A stretch of 64,000 nucleotides of DNA from Hyaloperonospora brassicae (GCA_947650285.1 CANTFL010001148.1:218360-282359); one strand, 5' to 3'. Numbered from the stretch's first letter, positions 11,934-24,833 are shown. Numbers and translations are program-made. Notes: generated by a model not told the origin, from the letters alone.

Positions 11934-14900
11934 ATGGCTCGCTTTCTACCAATGAGATCATTGGATCGATTGTTGATCGATCGCTCCTCAGACAAAGCAG
12001 AGAAAGAGAGTGCGCCGTGCAGCGAGTTGGCGAGAATGGAGGCGGTGACGGAGCACTTGCAAGCACTGGTCGAAGCGTGTGTGGCCGTCAGTGCTGCTGC
12101 AGCAATCTCCACTCCGGCCGGGGACGCTGCTGCGGCTCGAGTGCACAGCGTCGATGCGTCTCTGGGTTTACCCCCAGAACATCTCGAGTATTGGGACGTG
12201 TTGTGCGACGACTCGCTGCCATTGGTCGAAGACCTGGCGCTGCTCCTGGCGAGCACCAATGTGTCGACCAGTAAGATGCTAAGTCTGCTGCGCGTGATAC
12301 TCGTGCACGCATCGTTTCATTGCGCTGGACTCGTGCGATTGGTCCAACTGACGTTCCACGGGTTCAAGTTGACTAAGCGCTGGGACGTGCTGAGCGCTGT
12401 TTCGAGCGAGTTACTGGATGCGATCTATGCGAAGATACTGCAGAGCGATACCCGGGTACAAGCGTTTCGTTTCTATGTTGACGTGCTTGGCGGGTTCCAG
12501 CATTCGGCTGAGCTGTTGACGGCAAATGTGACGAAACTTATTCAATTGGCGAAACTATTTAGCACGGAAGACAATGAACAAAATAGGGAGATGGCGCATT
12601 TATTATTGGTGCTGTGTGCTGCGCTGGAGCACTGTCATCGAGGCTATGAAGCAGAAGCTATGGCGCTCCGCCGAGCGATGCGAGTATATTTTGGATCCCG
12701 CGTCGTCCGCCCTACAGCTGCCGAAGCTGAAAGACTGCTGCGAGCTAGTGCGTGGGTGCTTCCAGCGGAGAAGCTGGATGCTATGCTGCCTTCTATTGAG
12801 GGAAAATGGGTCGCAGACGAGTTCACGAGTGATCAACATTGTAATGGAGGACCTCACCAAAATGCAGGCTCAGTGTTGCTAAAAAAGACGACGAACTGTT
12901 TTGCATACGAAGTGCGGGCGACGATCACAGACCCCAACCACAAGTTTGAATTGACCGGGTCTTTATTCCAGCGAATGCCAGAGATGCAGGTGCTGCTGTC
13001 ACATTCCGATACGATGGCGGCATCAACGTGGGATTTCGAGGGACATTGGCGAGAGTTGAATGAAGAGATCACTCCTGCAGCGTCAGCTGCACCGGTGGCT
13101 ACGATACCAGCTCCGACCTGGAATTGTCGGGCGTGCACGATGAACAATGAAGGCTCTTTGGCAATATGCTCAACGTGCGGGACAAGGCGACCGGTAGAAG
13201 CTGCTGCATTAGTAGTCACTAGCAGTGGCAAAGGTAACAATCCTGCACCATTTTCGGCAGTGCTTAGCGCAGATATGTCATTTATGCGCATGAAGTGGTC
13301 GCGCGGGGAGCAACAAGGAGTTTGGCTTGCACGAAAGCAGACTGTCGAAACCGCTTTTGATCTTGCGACTTCGCTCGCGGCTGGAAGTGACGCAATGACG
13401 GACACTACTTGCTTGCCAGCTTTTGTTTTTTCTCCTGAAGGCGTCCCAGCGAATATCTTAGTACTAGAGCGACCCATTCTATCCACATCAGACCACACCG
13501 AGTTTACTGTTCAAGTGTGGATTCGCCCGCAGCACGCGCCGCCAGAGATTGAAGCTCAAGTGGTGATTGCTAATGGTCATGACTTCGAGTTGTTACTAAC
13601 AAGTGCAGGACGCCTGGTGTGGCACCTCGCTGGAGGACGCTTTACAGTGACTTCCCGTGACGTGGTGCAGTTTGGCGTGTTTTGCCACGTGACACTTTCG
13701 TTTGGCCATGATACGATGGGTCTCCTGGTCAATGGCTCGATGGCAGGTGAGACCATAAGACCAGACGAGACACACCATTCTGTAGTAGGAGTGTCGTTGC
13801 TGACTATCGGTGGCAGCATCGAAAACTGCGATTTGACCAAAAACGGAAACGCGCGAAGTTGTTTCTATGGACAAATGCTTGATTTGCGCATCTATTCGAC
13901 ACTTCTTATGAACGACGAGGAAACGTGGAGTATACGGAATGCCTTATCTGGTCGGGAGGAACATCTCGTGGGATATTTTCCATTCGTTGGTGATTCAGAG
14001 CGACTGTTGATGGATCTGTCGAGCCAGCAAAACCATGCATGTGTCGTAGAGGGATACCAGTTGTACGACTCTGTTCATCATGCAACGATCCCATCGGTCC
14101 GTAATTTTGCCCCTGTCACTCCAGTACATGCTATTCCCGTGGAAAATACACTTGCCATTTCCCTGGGAATCGACTTTATTGGCTGTGGCAAGTTTTCTTT
14201 TTCTGAAGGCTGTCGGGGACTTGACATCGACTGCGGACATTCTGGAGCTACTTTATGGCGTCAAAATGCTGTGTCCATCGCGTGTGGCTTTCAGTCTTTC
14301 TTTTCACTTGCACCGCCGGTCTCAGCAGAGACGCCTTCTTCGCGCAGAACCGTTTTATTCGCGCTGTGTGAAACCACATTTTGGAATCTCGTTCCGCTGT
14401 TGTCTGAAGCAATTATTCTACCGCATGTTGCTAGTGACGGTGGAAATGTGTCACCCTTCTTGTTCGATGGCTCTGCAATGTTACTTAGCGTTAGCTCAGA
14501 TGTCGTAGCTCCGGGCATTCTAATGTACGAACTGGGTCTGTACATTTGGTCCGGAAAGCAGGGTCATCCGTTGTCGCGCGTATATCGCGTCGCTGGAAAC
14601 TCTTCTACTTCCCCGTCAGACGTCCAAATCAAATACGGGCTGCCAGAGCGTGCGTTATCAGTTGCCATCGGCGGCGTCGGCATTGTCTTTGAAGTGGCGT
14701 TGGATCTTGAGCTTGCGCTTCGTGTGGAGCCAGGCAGTCCAGTTCGTGTAGGTTTGATTTTCCCTGCGAGCAAGGATTCCATTAGCCAGCGAAGCTCAAG
14801 TAGACTGACTAAGTGGACGTTTGGATCGTCGCTAAATACTAGTTTGCCCAAAGACGCTGCAAACTCCATTCTGGGAAATGTGTACTCTTCACTTCGACCA

Positions 14901-17900
14901 AAAGGCTCAGATGGCGACAGAGATCACATCAATGGTGCGGACAGTACCATTCTGTGCACCCGTATGAGCACGGATGGAAGCGCGGTCGCACAGCAATCGT
15001 ATGGGTGTCAGACGTGCAACTTGGTACACGGCAATAGCGTTTGTCGGTTTTGTGCTGTCATTTGTCACGAGAGCCATGAGCTTGTTGCGCTGGGTGTAAC
15101 AACAACAGCTTGCGCTTGTCGTGTCCGTGGTAATGGCCTTTGTCGATGCAACAGTGCTGTTCAAGCCTCCGATTTCCCCATGCTCACAGAGCCAGTGAAT
15201 GCTTCTCTATGGGGCTGCAGCAAATGCACCGTGATCAATAGCAGAGATCAAAAGCAATGCAGTGTATGTGGCAACAATGCACCCGAGCAGGATGCTTGTT
15301 CCACGTCTGCGGTACCGGAGCCCACCTTTTCGGCATCAGCGCCAGTCGAGCAACCAACCCCTGCAGTCGCCTGGTCATGTGACGCCTGCACAATGTTGAA
15401 TGAAGCAAATGACACGAAGTGCTCCGTTTGCGATACCTTGCGGACTAAGCAAGCTGATCCTGTAGCTGCCGAAACTTACGACAAGAACAAAACCGGTGAA
15501 GGACTCACGACCCTCTACTACGCAGCTGGCGATGCTGTCAAGCAGGACCATCCGATGGCGATGCAGCCAACTTGTTCGTGGATTTGCTCTGCGTGCACGA
15601 TGGAAAATAAGACCTTGGACACAACGTGCCACATGTGTGGGACGGTACGAGAAGTCCCGGTTGCCACTGCTGTCGACTCTCCAGAGGTGATGATGGCTCT
15701 ACCTGCTCCTAAAATTGATGATACGTCTGCGTCCACTCCGGCGGGCATGGATACAGATATGTGCGGGGGTGATCGGGCGATCACTTCTGGATCCGTCGTG
15801 ACTACGCAACCTGCAAAGATCGAAAACATGAAAATTCTGGATGAATACAAGCGCACAACAGCTACTGCATTCGATCGCTTGCTAGAAGTGGAACGCATAA
15901 ACGATTCGGTGTGGGAAACTACTGGAGGCAAAATGCACGTTGTACTTGGCAATAGTTTTGTAGGTGAATATATCTGCGGAACATACTTGGCGAGGGATGG
16001 AACACTGAGTGGACTTGCTCGAGCGACGGAAGAGGGAAGCTGGAAATTGGACGGTCGATTTAAGAAAGCGAGTCAGTCTCAGTCCAACGCGTGCGTGCTT
16101 TCCTGGAACAAAACAGCTTCCCGCTTTGACGGAAAATGGTATCGGGGCGATGGGTCGGGCGACTGGAAGTGCCTTGCATCACCGTATACATCTGATTTCC
16201 GTGGTTTAGCCTGCGCTGACGCAGTGAAAAAGCCAACGGAGTATCAACCGTACTATACAGGCATGGTGAATATGAAGCAGAATTTGTCCAATGTCTGCTA
16301 CCAGAACAGCTTCCTTCAGACTCTTTACATGACCCAGGATTTCCGTCGCTTCATCATGTCGTGTGATGCAAAAAACTATGCAGTACCGAACACGGAAAAC
16401 GGGTCAACGAGTGGTGGAAACGTTGTGGCAGCAGTTCAAGATCTTTTTGCTCAGATGACGGCTTCGCAGAGACCCTTTGTGGCAACGCACGCCCTTCAAC
16501 AATGTTTGCCCGCTGAGTTCAAGAATGGGCGTCAGCAAGACACATCGGACTTTGCGCATTTCCTAATTGATTCCCTCAGCCAGCGGCTGAGTCAGCATCA
16601 AGCCGCTCCGGACGAGATTCCATCGATCTTCGGTGGCCACCAAGCAACGATTCTAGCGTGCAAGACATGCGGCAAGAAATCTGTAAATCGGGAATACTTT
16701 TGGGAATTGTTGTTGAACATGATCGATCTTCGGTACACGCCTATCACTAGCATTTCTGCTGTAAGTGGATCTGCGATGGACATTCGAACTCCGGACGGCT
16801 ACGAACGTTTAAACGCTGACTTGAACAAGGATCGCACGGGTGCACCGTACGTTTACCTGTGCGTACAGAGATGTCCGGAACGGGTCATTTCTGGTACTTC
16901 GATGGAAGATGAAGGTGACCGGGTCATGGCTATAACGGAACTGGTGGTAAGGGTGGCACTAAGCACCGATCCAAAGCCCTCCTTGCCCGGGTTCGAGCGT
17001 GTGGAACTAGATCTGAATGTTGGTGGTAGCACTACTTCTGGATCGAAGAAACAAGTGTATTTGTTATTTCGCCGCGAGCCGAACGGATCGCCGATCACTG
17101 ACTTGCAAATAATGTATGGCAACGAGTCGATCCCCGATGGCTTCAAGCAAATCCAGGTGGACCTGAACCAGGGCGAGGGCTCGAAGGTGTACTTGTGCTA
17201 TCGTTGTGACATGCCCATCACGGATTTAAAAATCGTGAACAGTGGAATTCCTGGGTACCGAATGGTGGACCATCTACTCAATGTTGGTCATGAAGATGTG
17301 GTGAAGCAGTACCTTGCGCTAAAAGTCGGAGGCCATGAACCCTGCTTGACGGATTTGAAACTCGTGCAAGGTTCGGATGTGTCTGCATATGAGGAGCAAG
17401 GATGGCAGTCAATTGGGAGCCCTTTTGCTTCAGCGGCTTCCGCGGATCCTGCGTTGGATGGAAGGCCGTTCGTGCCAGCACAACTAGTTGTTCGCCGCGG
17501 CCACGGCAACCCCATTTTCGCTATTGATGTGTTCCGCGCGCCCCGTCAAGTGCCTAAGTACAAGGACTACGAGATAATCGAGCTTTCCCCAGCTGAAAGC
17601 TCTTGTACGGATCTCGTCACTCGACTAAAAGGAGACTGGGTGGGGACTGAAGAAACAGAGCGCGAGCGAAAAGGGGTGCGGATACGCTCTGTGTCTGAAC
17701 CGATACTGGATGCGCTGCTTGTGAAGGGATGTGTGGACGATAAGGGCGAACTGTGTTGCATCGTGCTGCGCGTTTCGACATGGGCAGATCCTATTGCACG
17801 AGAGTCTGCTCCTGGTGCAGAACCTGGTGTACCCATCGACCTGACTTCCAGCGAAACTAGGGATAGCTATGCTACTCCATGCACTTATCGTGTTTCTGGT

Positions 17901-20250
17901 TATTGGAAAAATTTGAATGTGCCGAGTCCTCAACTCGTTGACGTGGAGCTACGACCTGCTGCTATCGGTGTAAGTGGCGCTCCAACTACTCCCAGTGACA
18001 TGTTGTCATCACTAGGAGCACCAGCACAGTCGTTTTTAATGAGTGGAATCATCGGGGATGGAAAAGGAAGCCTCATTGCGATTCAAGGCGTTCAGAGGTC
18101 GCAAAAGGTAGACATCAAGTGGCCAATCTGTGAGATCATGGTGTTGCGCGGTGATGAGTGCGTTCCTGAAGGTGTCGAGGTTGTTCGAACGACATGTTCT
18201 GGTCGATCAGGGAATTTGCTGGCTCAGACAGCGTCACCTCGCACGTTGTACTTGGCGTTCAAACGTGAGGAGGAGCCGGCTAACGGCTACATTACAGACG
18301 TTTGCGTAATCTATGGCGAGATTGATGCTGTTCCAGAACACTACACATGCATTCATACGACGCCTGCGGGGCATTCGGCCAACGTGAACGATGGCACACT
18401 GGGCGTGCCTATTTTCATCTGTTTCAAACAGAGTGGAAGTACAACCGCAGTCAGCGATGAAGGTGTTGCACCCAAGAGTTTGATGGATCTCGCGTTGATG
18501 TGGACATCGGGTGTTGAATCAGACGATGTTCCTGCCGGGTTTACGAAGATCCAGCACACCCCTCTTGGTATGGAAGCAAATTTGAATCAAGGCACTTGTG
18601 GCGTGGCAATTCACATTTGCCAATCGAAAAGCGAGACAAGAGACATTGTCAAGCCGCTGGACAACCCTCTGAATGGGGAATACGAGATCACGAGCTCCCT
18701 TTTGCCGGCGTTTGGACGGTTCCTCACTCTGTCGGTCGTAGAGAAACTCGAAGACGCGCGTTTGGTAGAGGGCAGTTTCGGCGCCGTGCTACATGCTCAG
18801 TTTACTGGATCGATGCGTGGTATTTTGTTTTCGTCGAAGCACCAGCAGACAGGAGGTACCAGGAAACGCACGCTTGTTGGCGCGTGGAGGACCGAGAGCT
18901 CGTTGGCTAACGGCGTAGGCGCAAGTGCGAATGACTTTTTGCCTCTGAGCTATCCATTCGAGTGGACTCTGAACGAGACATGGACTGAACTGGACGGATG
19001 GTGGAGTGGCGCAGGGAGTATCCCACCGACTGATGGTAACCCCATTGTGTCTATTTCTGCTAGCGCGACTTCCAGCAATGCAGCAGTGGCTGGACTGCCT
19101 CGTGCTCTCACTGGCGGCAAGTGGAAACTCATCAAAGACTCCTACGTGCACGTGGCATTCAAGAAAGACTACAGCACCGAGTGGCAGGACGGCCAGCTTG
19201 TGTTCTCCGAGCGCGTGTGGCGTCACGACATTGCGTCGATGTTGTCGCGCTTTGTCGCCACGCGCACGTTGGGCGGTGACAACGCGCTCTCATGTAGTGT
19301 GTGTGAGCGCAAGACCGAGTGGCGGACGCACACAGTGATCGATGAGCCGCCCGAGCACCTCATCATAACGCTGAAGCGCATGTACTACGATTGGAACCAG
19401 CAGAAAGCGTGCAAATGTCTGCACGACGTGCAGTTCCCTGCACTGTTGACGCTGCCGTCGCTCACGTCCGAGGAAGAGCTTGCCGTGTATACGTCAGAAA
19501 CGGACGACTCAGCACGCGCAAAGCAGCAGCACCCGTCGCGTCACTATGGTCTCTATGGCGTGCTCGTGCACTCTGGGCTTACCGCTAGCTCTGGGCACTA
19601 CTACAGCTTCTGCCGCGAGAGCGACGATAGCACTTGCCAGCTGCATTTGGAGGATTCGCCTCTTTCTCCGTGGATCAAGTTCAACGACACGAAGGTCGAG
19701 CACTCGAGCTGGAGAGAGATCAATCGACTCGTGGCTAGCACCGTGTCGGACACTGTGTATCTGCTGCTCTACAAGAGACTGTCGTACGAGCCGTCACATC
19801 GAAACAGCGAGGGAAGTCAGGATGCAGGAGCGATCGAGAGTGGGAATGCGGACGACGAGGAAGCCATGTTGCTTGCCAAGGCTATGGCGCTGTCCATGTC
19901 GGCGGCTCGACACGACCAACAGCGGCATACTGAAGAGGAAGAAACCAAAGGAGATCCCGATGCTGTTTGTGACCTGAATGGTGACGACGGAGCTCCTCGA
20001 TTGACTGGCACGTTGACCAAGGTAGTCCTCAAAAAGGTACGCTCGACAGGGTTTGCTGCTACTGTTGATGTCGGTGCTGACTCTGTTTTGTTGTACGCTC
20101 TTTCAGGTAGAGGACGAGAACGCAGCCTATCTGCACGATATGGCAGCTGCAAGCTCCAGCGCGCTCCATGCGGACGATATACACACGCTACTGGTGCTAC
20201 GCCACTCACTGCCGGTGCGTCTACGTGCGCTATTGGACAGAGTGTGCTAG
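11934..20250 (+). CDS. Giant multidomain ubiquitin-specific protease (C19) with UBR-like box, RanBP2 fingers, MABP-like repeats and UIM
   Basis: About 2748 aa. The first ATG is 11934; ATG 12036 has better context and may be the true start. One intron at 20037-20106 (70 nt, AAG|GTACGC..TTTCAG, phase 0) is inferred because splicing yields a sensible C-terminus ending at 20250, whereas reading through gives unrelated sequence. In order: RanBP2-type finger (about 395-420); LamG/ConA-like jelly roll (about 501-710); UBR-box-like cysteine/histidine cluster (about 1022-1072); three more RanBP2 fingers (about 1091-1117, 1145-1171, 1214-1241); USP Cys box 'NLSNVCYQNSFLQTL' with Cys1455; a roughly 1100-residue insertion rich in 'ITDLxI' repeats resembling MABP domains; USP His box 'SGLTASSGHYYSF' with His2555 and Asp2585 in 'FNDTKV'; and a ubiquitin-interacting motif near 2640-2658. 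The catalytic triad is intact, so it should be an active deubiquitinase. Convergent with the F-box/LRR gene. Confidence 0.88.
20037..20106 (+). other. Predicted intron in the giant USP gene
   Basis: Donor AAG|GTACGC, branch-like GCTGAC at about 20075, pyrimidine-rich tract and acceptor CTCTTTCAG|GTAGAG. The length of 70 nt is typical for oomycetes. It is phase 0 and leads into 47 codons ending at the TAG at 20248-20250. Confidence 0.75.
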
Positions 20251-20487
20251 TACAGCATATACCCCTTCACGGTGCTGCTCGGCGCTGCGTGGAATGCGAT
20301 AGAGAATTACCAGAACGATGTCAAACGAAGTAAGTCTGTGCATCGATGTTAGTGTGGATGTGCACGTGATGGGGTCGGAAATCGACGAGCTTGCTGTACG
20401 TAACGTCAAGCTAGAAGCACGTGGCCGAAGAGCAGGGAGGAAGCTACTTGAACAGCACGGCACAGCAGAGCGACAACGGGTCCAGCC

Positions 20488-22320
20488 TCACGCAGCAGTC
20501 GCGACAATGGATTGGCGCTTGAACACACCGGTCTGCTCGCCTTGCGCCTGCTCCCATCTCGCCAGCTTGCTGCGGTACGTCTGGATGAGGAACTTGAGAG
20601 CGGTGGGACCGCCAATGACAGTCTCGAGCTTGTCGCGGCTGCGCAGGTCCAAGAGCGAGAGTTCCGTCAGCCCCTCCGAGATGGTGTACACGGCGTTTAG
20701 CGTGAGCTTCGTGCAGCCCCAGAGACGCAGCTCCTTGAGCTGCGTCATTGACGCAGCCACTTGCACGATAGCAGCATCACTCAGCCGCGAACACTGCGAG
20801 AGGTTCAGCGAGCGCAGTCCTGGCAGAGACGCGCACAACAACTGCACGCCCTGATCCGAGACCTTGTAGCAGTAGCGCAGATTCAAGTCCTTGAGCAGTG
20901 ACAAGTGCGTGGCGATGGCAGCCACTACCTTGTCGTCCACCTTGTGCACGTAGCGCAGATTCAGCCGCTCGAGTCGCGAGCAGTGCTGCACGACATGAAT
21001 GATGGCCGCATTCTCGACGTTGTGGCATCCCCATAAACTCAAGTCGCGGAGCTCTGTGCACTGCGCAATGCCCCGCACATCGTCTCCCGTCACAGTGTGG
21101 CAGCCCAGCAAGTCCACGACCTGCAACGAAGCTGCGTTCGCGCGCAGCAGCTTCTGCAGCGCGTTGCGGTCCACTGCCATATCTCGGAACCGCAGCTCTC
21201 TCAAATTACAGCACAGCTCCGCCACGAGCCCGAGCGCTTCGCCGTCCATTGCTGCACACTTGTTCAGCTGCAAGACCTTGAGGGGCGCTAGCGCCGCTCT
21301 AGCCCCAGCGCTCTTCAGCACAGCCGCGTCAAAGCCGTGGCAGCCCGCAAGACAGAGCGTCGTCAGTCCCGTGGGCGTCGCGTGCTGGAGCAGCGCCGTC
21401 CAAAAGCCCGTCGACTCGTGCTGGAACTTGGCCCGACACAGGTGTTCCGTCTTGCTCCGACAGGCTTCGCACTGGCCACAGTACGACACGACATCGGGCG
21501 CCGCGAGCGGTTCTCGATGCAGCAGCTGTTTGTTGCAGCGCAAGAGGGCGAACCGCTCGCGAAGGCTCAAGCACTCGAGCACTTGACGGAGTGTGTCACT
21601 GCTCAGCGCGTCTTCGAATCCACTGCGATGGGCCATCAGGACAGCTACTGCAACACGTACAGGCGGTGGACTACCGCCAGTCACGCGGTCGCACAGGTTC
21701 TTGGGCTCGTAAAGGCCGAACGGGTTTCGTGCGAGCGCTGGTTGATCCACTGGTGCTGCGGGCAGTCCTTGAGCATTCCTTGGCTGCTGGACGACGGGCC
21801 GATGTGGAGGGCGCTTCGAGACGGCGTCTCGCGCGGGCGATGGGGCAAAGCGAGCGACCGGGGGACGTTTCGATCGCGACGAGACGGTCTGCTCACGTGC
21901 CACCTGTTGATTCAAAAGTGAGGTCGGGCAGCTGCGGGGGTGTGAGTGAGTGAGTGAGTGTGTCGATAGAGAACGGGTGGGAGTTTTGGGTTGCGATTTG
22001 TATGGTGCGCTGGTCTGGGCAGCAGCCGTTAGCGGACGGGATTGTTCTCGTGTACTACGTCGCACTGAATTCGTCGGTGGCAGTTGGGCTCTTGACGCTA
22101 TCGCGTGAACGAGAGAGAGAGAGAGAGAGGCGATAGAACGACGTTTTTCGTTAGGCATGGACGAACTGAGGGATCCTGTTGATGTTTGCATAGGGAAAGC
22201 GAGAGATTGATAACGGTGGAGTGGGGTTTGTATCGGAGCAGCCGTTCGAGAGGAGAGTGCCGTCGATGAGGTGCGTTTCTTAGCTGAGACGTAGCAACAT
22301 GGGACCGATCTGTCCGTCAT
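20488..22320 (-). CDS. F-box / leucine-rich-repeat protein (FBXL/AMN1 type)
   Basis: The open frame encodes up to 610 aa. From Met at 21636 the protein has an F-box-like helix set ('LSSDTLRQVLECLSLRERFALLRC'-type, broken here for length) and a CxxC pair. About nine cysteine-type LRRs of roughly 26 residues follow ('LRDLSLWGCHNVENAAI', 'LKDLNLRYCYKVSDQGV', 'LRSLNLSQCSRLSDAAI'). This architecture is that of substrate receptors of SCF ubiquitin ligases. The 228 residues before Met 21636 are Ser/Arg/Pro-rich and low-complexity. The outermost ATG (22320) lies inside a 20-bp minisatellite, so the true start may be 22191 or 21636. The 3' end is convergent with the giant deubiquitinase, 237 bp apart. 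Confidence 0.8.
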   Translation of the reverse strand: MTDRSVPCCYVSAKKRTSSTALSSRTAAPIQTPLHRYQSLAFPMQTSTGSLSSSMPNEKRRSIASLSLSLVHAIASRAQLPPTNSVRRSTREQSRPLTAAAQTSAPYKSQPKTPTRSLSTHSLTHSHPRSCPTSLLNQQVAREQTVSSRSKRPPVARFAPSPARDAVSKRPPHRPVVQQPRNAQGLPAAPVDQPALARNPFGLYEPKNLCDRVTGGSPPPVRVAVAVLMAHRSGFEDALSSDTLRQVLECLSLRERFALLRCNKQLLHREPLAAPDVVSYCGQCEACRSKTEHLCRAKFQHESTGFWTALLQHATPTGLTTLCLAGCHGFDAAVLKSAGARAALAPLKVLQLNKCAAMDGEALGLVAELCCNLRELRFRDMAVDRNALQKLLRANAASLQVVDLLGCHTVTGDDVRGIAQCTELRDLSLWGCHNVENAAIIHVVQHCSRLERLNLRYVHKVDDKVVAAIATHLSLLKDLNLRYCYKVSDQGVQLLCASLPGLRSLNLSQCSRLSDAAIVQVAASMTQLKELRLWGCTKLTLNAVYTISEGLTELSLLDLRSRDKLETVIGGPTALKFLIQTYRSKLARWEQAQGEQTGVFKRQSIVATAA

Positions 22321-22416
22321 GGGACCGATCGATGCCTCATATGACCGATCTGTCGCTCATGGGACCGCTCATTCTCTCATGGGACCGATCGTTTTCTCAT
22401 GGAAGACCGATCTTTT
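22300..22416. repeat. 20-bp minisatellite (about six units)
   Basis: Direct repeats of ATGGGACCGATCNNTNNCTC with 80-95% identity, such as units starting at 22300, 22320, 22340, 22360 and 22380, plus a degenerate last one. It lies at the 5' end of the F-box/LRR gene and overlaps its most upstream possible ATG. Confidence 0.9.
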
Positions 22417-24833
22417 CCGTAACGTCGGTGAACTGAATCTACTCTTGCAGCTGGAACGTACAAGAGGGTCAAACTTTGCGGGGTCTCGATTTGGTGGGAG
22501 CAGAGAATCAAGCTAAGCAATTGAGGTCGCACTAGCATCGAGCCTTGTAGGTACAATGGCGAGCACATCGAACCGTGAACAAGTGATCTGTATGGCGCGT
22601 TCATTCCCACTGGGTCACTCTACGTTGCGCCGCGTGTGCTGCGAGTGTACAGTTGTGCGCCGAATCGCACTGCTCCCTATACCAGACTCTACTTTCTGGT
22701 CGAGTACTGGACATTTGTCGTTAGTAGGCCCTGACGATGAGCGCATGGTCATTGGATATCCTGCATGTTCTCGAACGCGCGTTCTTCGTGACGTGTCCTG
22801 TGTGGACAATTACAATCGCACTGCATATTGCATGGACAGCGCTCGGAACACAAAACAAATCGAATGGAATTTTCTACGGCTTCTCGTGCGATGGCACCAA
22901 AAACCAGATACACACGGGCTTTTTCTTCCTTGATTTGTATCGATCCCAACTCGTTGCCAGCTGTAGCGATCGTTCAAGCGCTCTTTTTGTTCAATGGAGG
23001 CTGCTTCGGACTCTTAGTCTTCGACGTCAAGGCCTGTGTGATCCTGCGCTCCTTCTTTGGTACCTTCATCCTCCACCACATCACGAAGACATACGTAGCC
23101 ACAGGTAAAAGGCTTTTCGCGCGCCTTTTTTTGAGCCAGAGGCACACTCCTTGATGACAACGCGGGCAAAGGCTGGCTCGAAAGTCGGTATCCGGGCGGA
23201 GCTATAAAGCCTCGGGCACAACAGCACATGCACGAAGAGAAACGTCACGATCTGTCATTTCAGCTACGCACTTTTTTCATCGGGCGTTAGCTGTCGACTA
23301 GAGTTACTTACACCTGGGCGTGTATTCCACGCGATCAAAGTGTACCACAAACGCTCCAAGTACTTCTGTAGGTAAATGATTCGACACGCGCATGCTCTCT
23401 GCTCTGGTATAGCAGAGAAAGTTGATGCTCTTTCGATCAACGCGAACTCGCGCACCGTGTTGCTATGATGCATGCGCGGTTGCTCCTTTTCATTAGCGTC
23501 GCTTGAGTACCTGCTGCATTGAGTTTGTCCTGTTATATTGCGATGGCAAAGATCAATACCCGATCCGTTGGCTTTTCGTGGTCTATCGAGTCGCCTAGTT
23601 CAATACCATATCGTCATGATTTTTTCAAAACTAGACGACACATGCGTGAAGCAATAGCTTGTATCGGTATCGTATAACATCAACTAGAGGAAGTACTTAA
23701 GGAAGTACTTGGCTCAGTATCTTGTTTGGATCATTGTTGCCCGAAGTAGGACGAATCCGCGTTGTTATATTGTATCGGACGGAAGACGGCTTGGTCCATA
23801 CCATCCTACATTCCGACCCGAGCAAAAAAATTCGCAAGAAGAGGCTTCTTGCTTTCAAATGCTTTGTGTCGCATACTCAGCTTGATCTTAGGTTCGACAG
23901 CGTACCGTGTGTCTGAAATAAGTGTACGATCTCATTCTCCGATGGGATGTCAGCGTCATTTGACGTTACGGTTGTGCTGATTTTGTCGAGATCTGACTGA
24001 GCAATATTGCTTGCCTATGTGCTCAGCACACAAGAAGACTTGGTGCTTCGCGTGTACGCTCATTTGTGTGCGTTGATGATCACGGAGAGGTAAAAGACAC
24101 GAATCGCAGTGATTGGTCTTTTCTACGTCACGACTTATACCTCATTAGCAGCGGCAGGGCATTGCGATATCGGTTCACAAGCATGTGCGACTCTTTCCCA
24201 AGAGCGTCGAAGGGTGTGGACATACATCGCCAAGGTAGAGTAGCCGCTGATGATGTGTGCTAGCGAAAGGTACCATCCGAATCGGACATAGCTCAATCTT
24301 GAAGAACGAATTCTCATCCATATTAAGATGTGTTACATATACACAGTGCCACATTTACATCGACGTCAATCATTGATTCGATCCTCGATCATAATCCGTC
24401 TTGTTGCCTCCGATTCGTATGTCGCTCAAATCGATTGCGTAGAGTCGGTAAGCAGCATCATACCACATTCCTACATCCTATCTATCGTGAACACGGATGA
24501 GCAACCGTTTCGGAACGTAGATATAGATACAGAGATGTATAAGCTTCCACAAAGAGAAGTTCTCGGCAATGAAATGCACGAGGTGCATTCTGCATTCCCT
24601 CTTCGCTGACCTGCTCTTTTGCTCGAGCACCTTCTTTTTACGAATCCTGCGACGAACTATGACTGTAAACAATCAGTGGCGGGTTTCGGAATGATGCGTG
24701 CGACTAGCTATAAGCATATCGTGACGGTGCGGCGTGAATCCATACAGGCGACGTAGGGTCTGCAGGAAGGCGCTTTGAACCGACATTTACCTCGTTTCCG
24801 CGGTACTTCCGCTGACGTCAGTGCCTTGAGAAG
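22417..24833. other. Non-coding stretch; weak trace of a membrane-protein reading frame
   Basis: No supported gene. Two overlapping plus-strand frames near 22737-23154 contain hydrophobic blocks ('VWTITIALHIAWTALG' and 'GCFGLLVFDVKACVILRSFF') and could be a broken or spliced membrane protein. They match no family I recognise. The remainder is ordinary AT-balanced intergenic sequence. Confidence 0.4.

Noticed and set aside
20107..20333. Read-through C-terminus of the giant USP to 20333
   Set aside because: The sequence after 20036 in that frame is unlike protein; a well-formed 70-nt intron gives a better end at 20250.
22737..23154. Hydrophobic overlapping frames resembling a membrane protein
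   Set aside because: No family match, no convincing splice sites to join them, and no supporting context.
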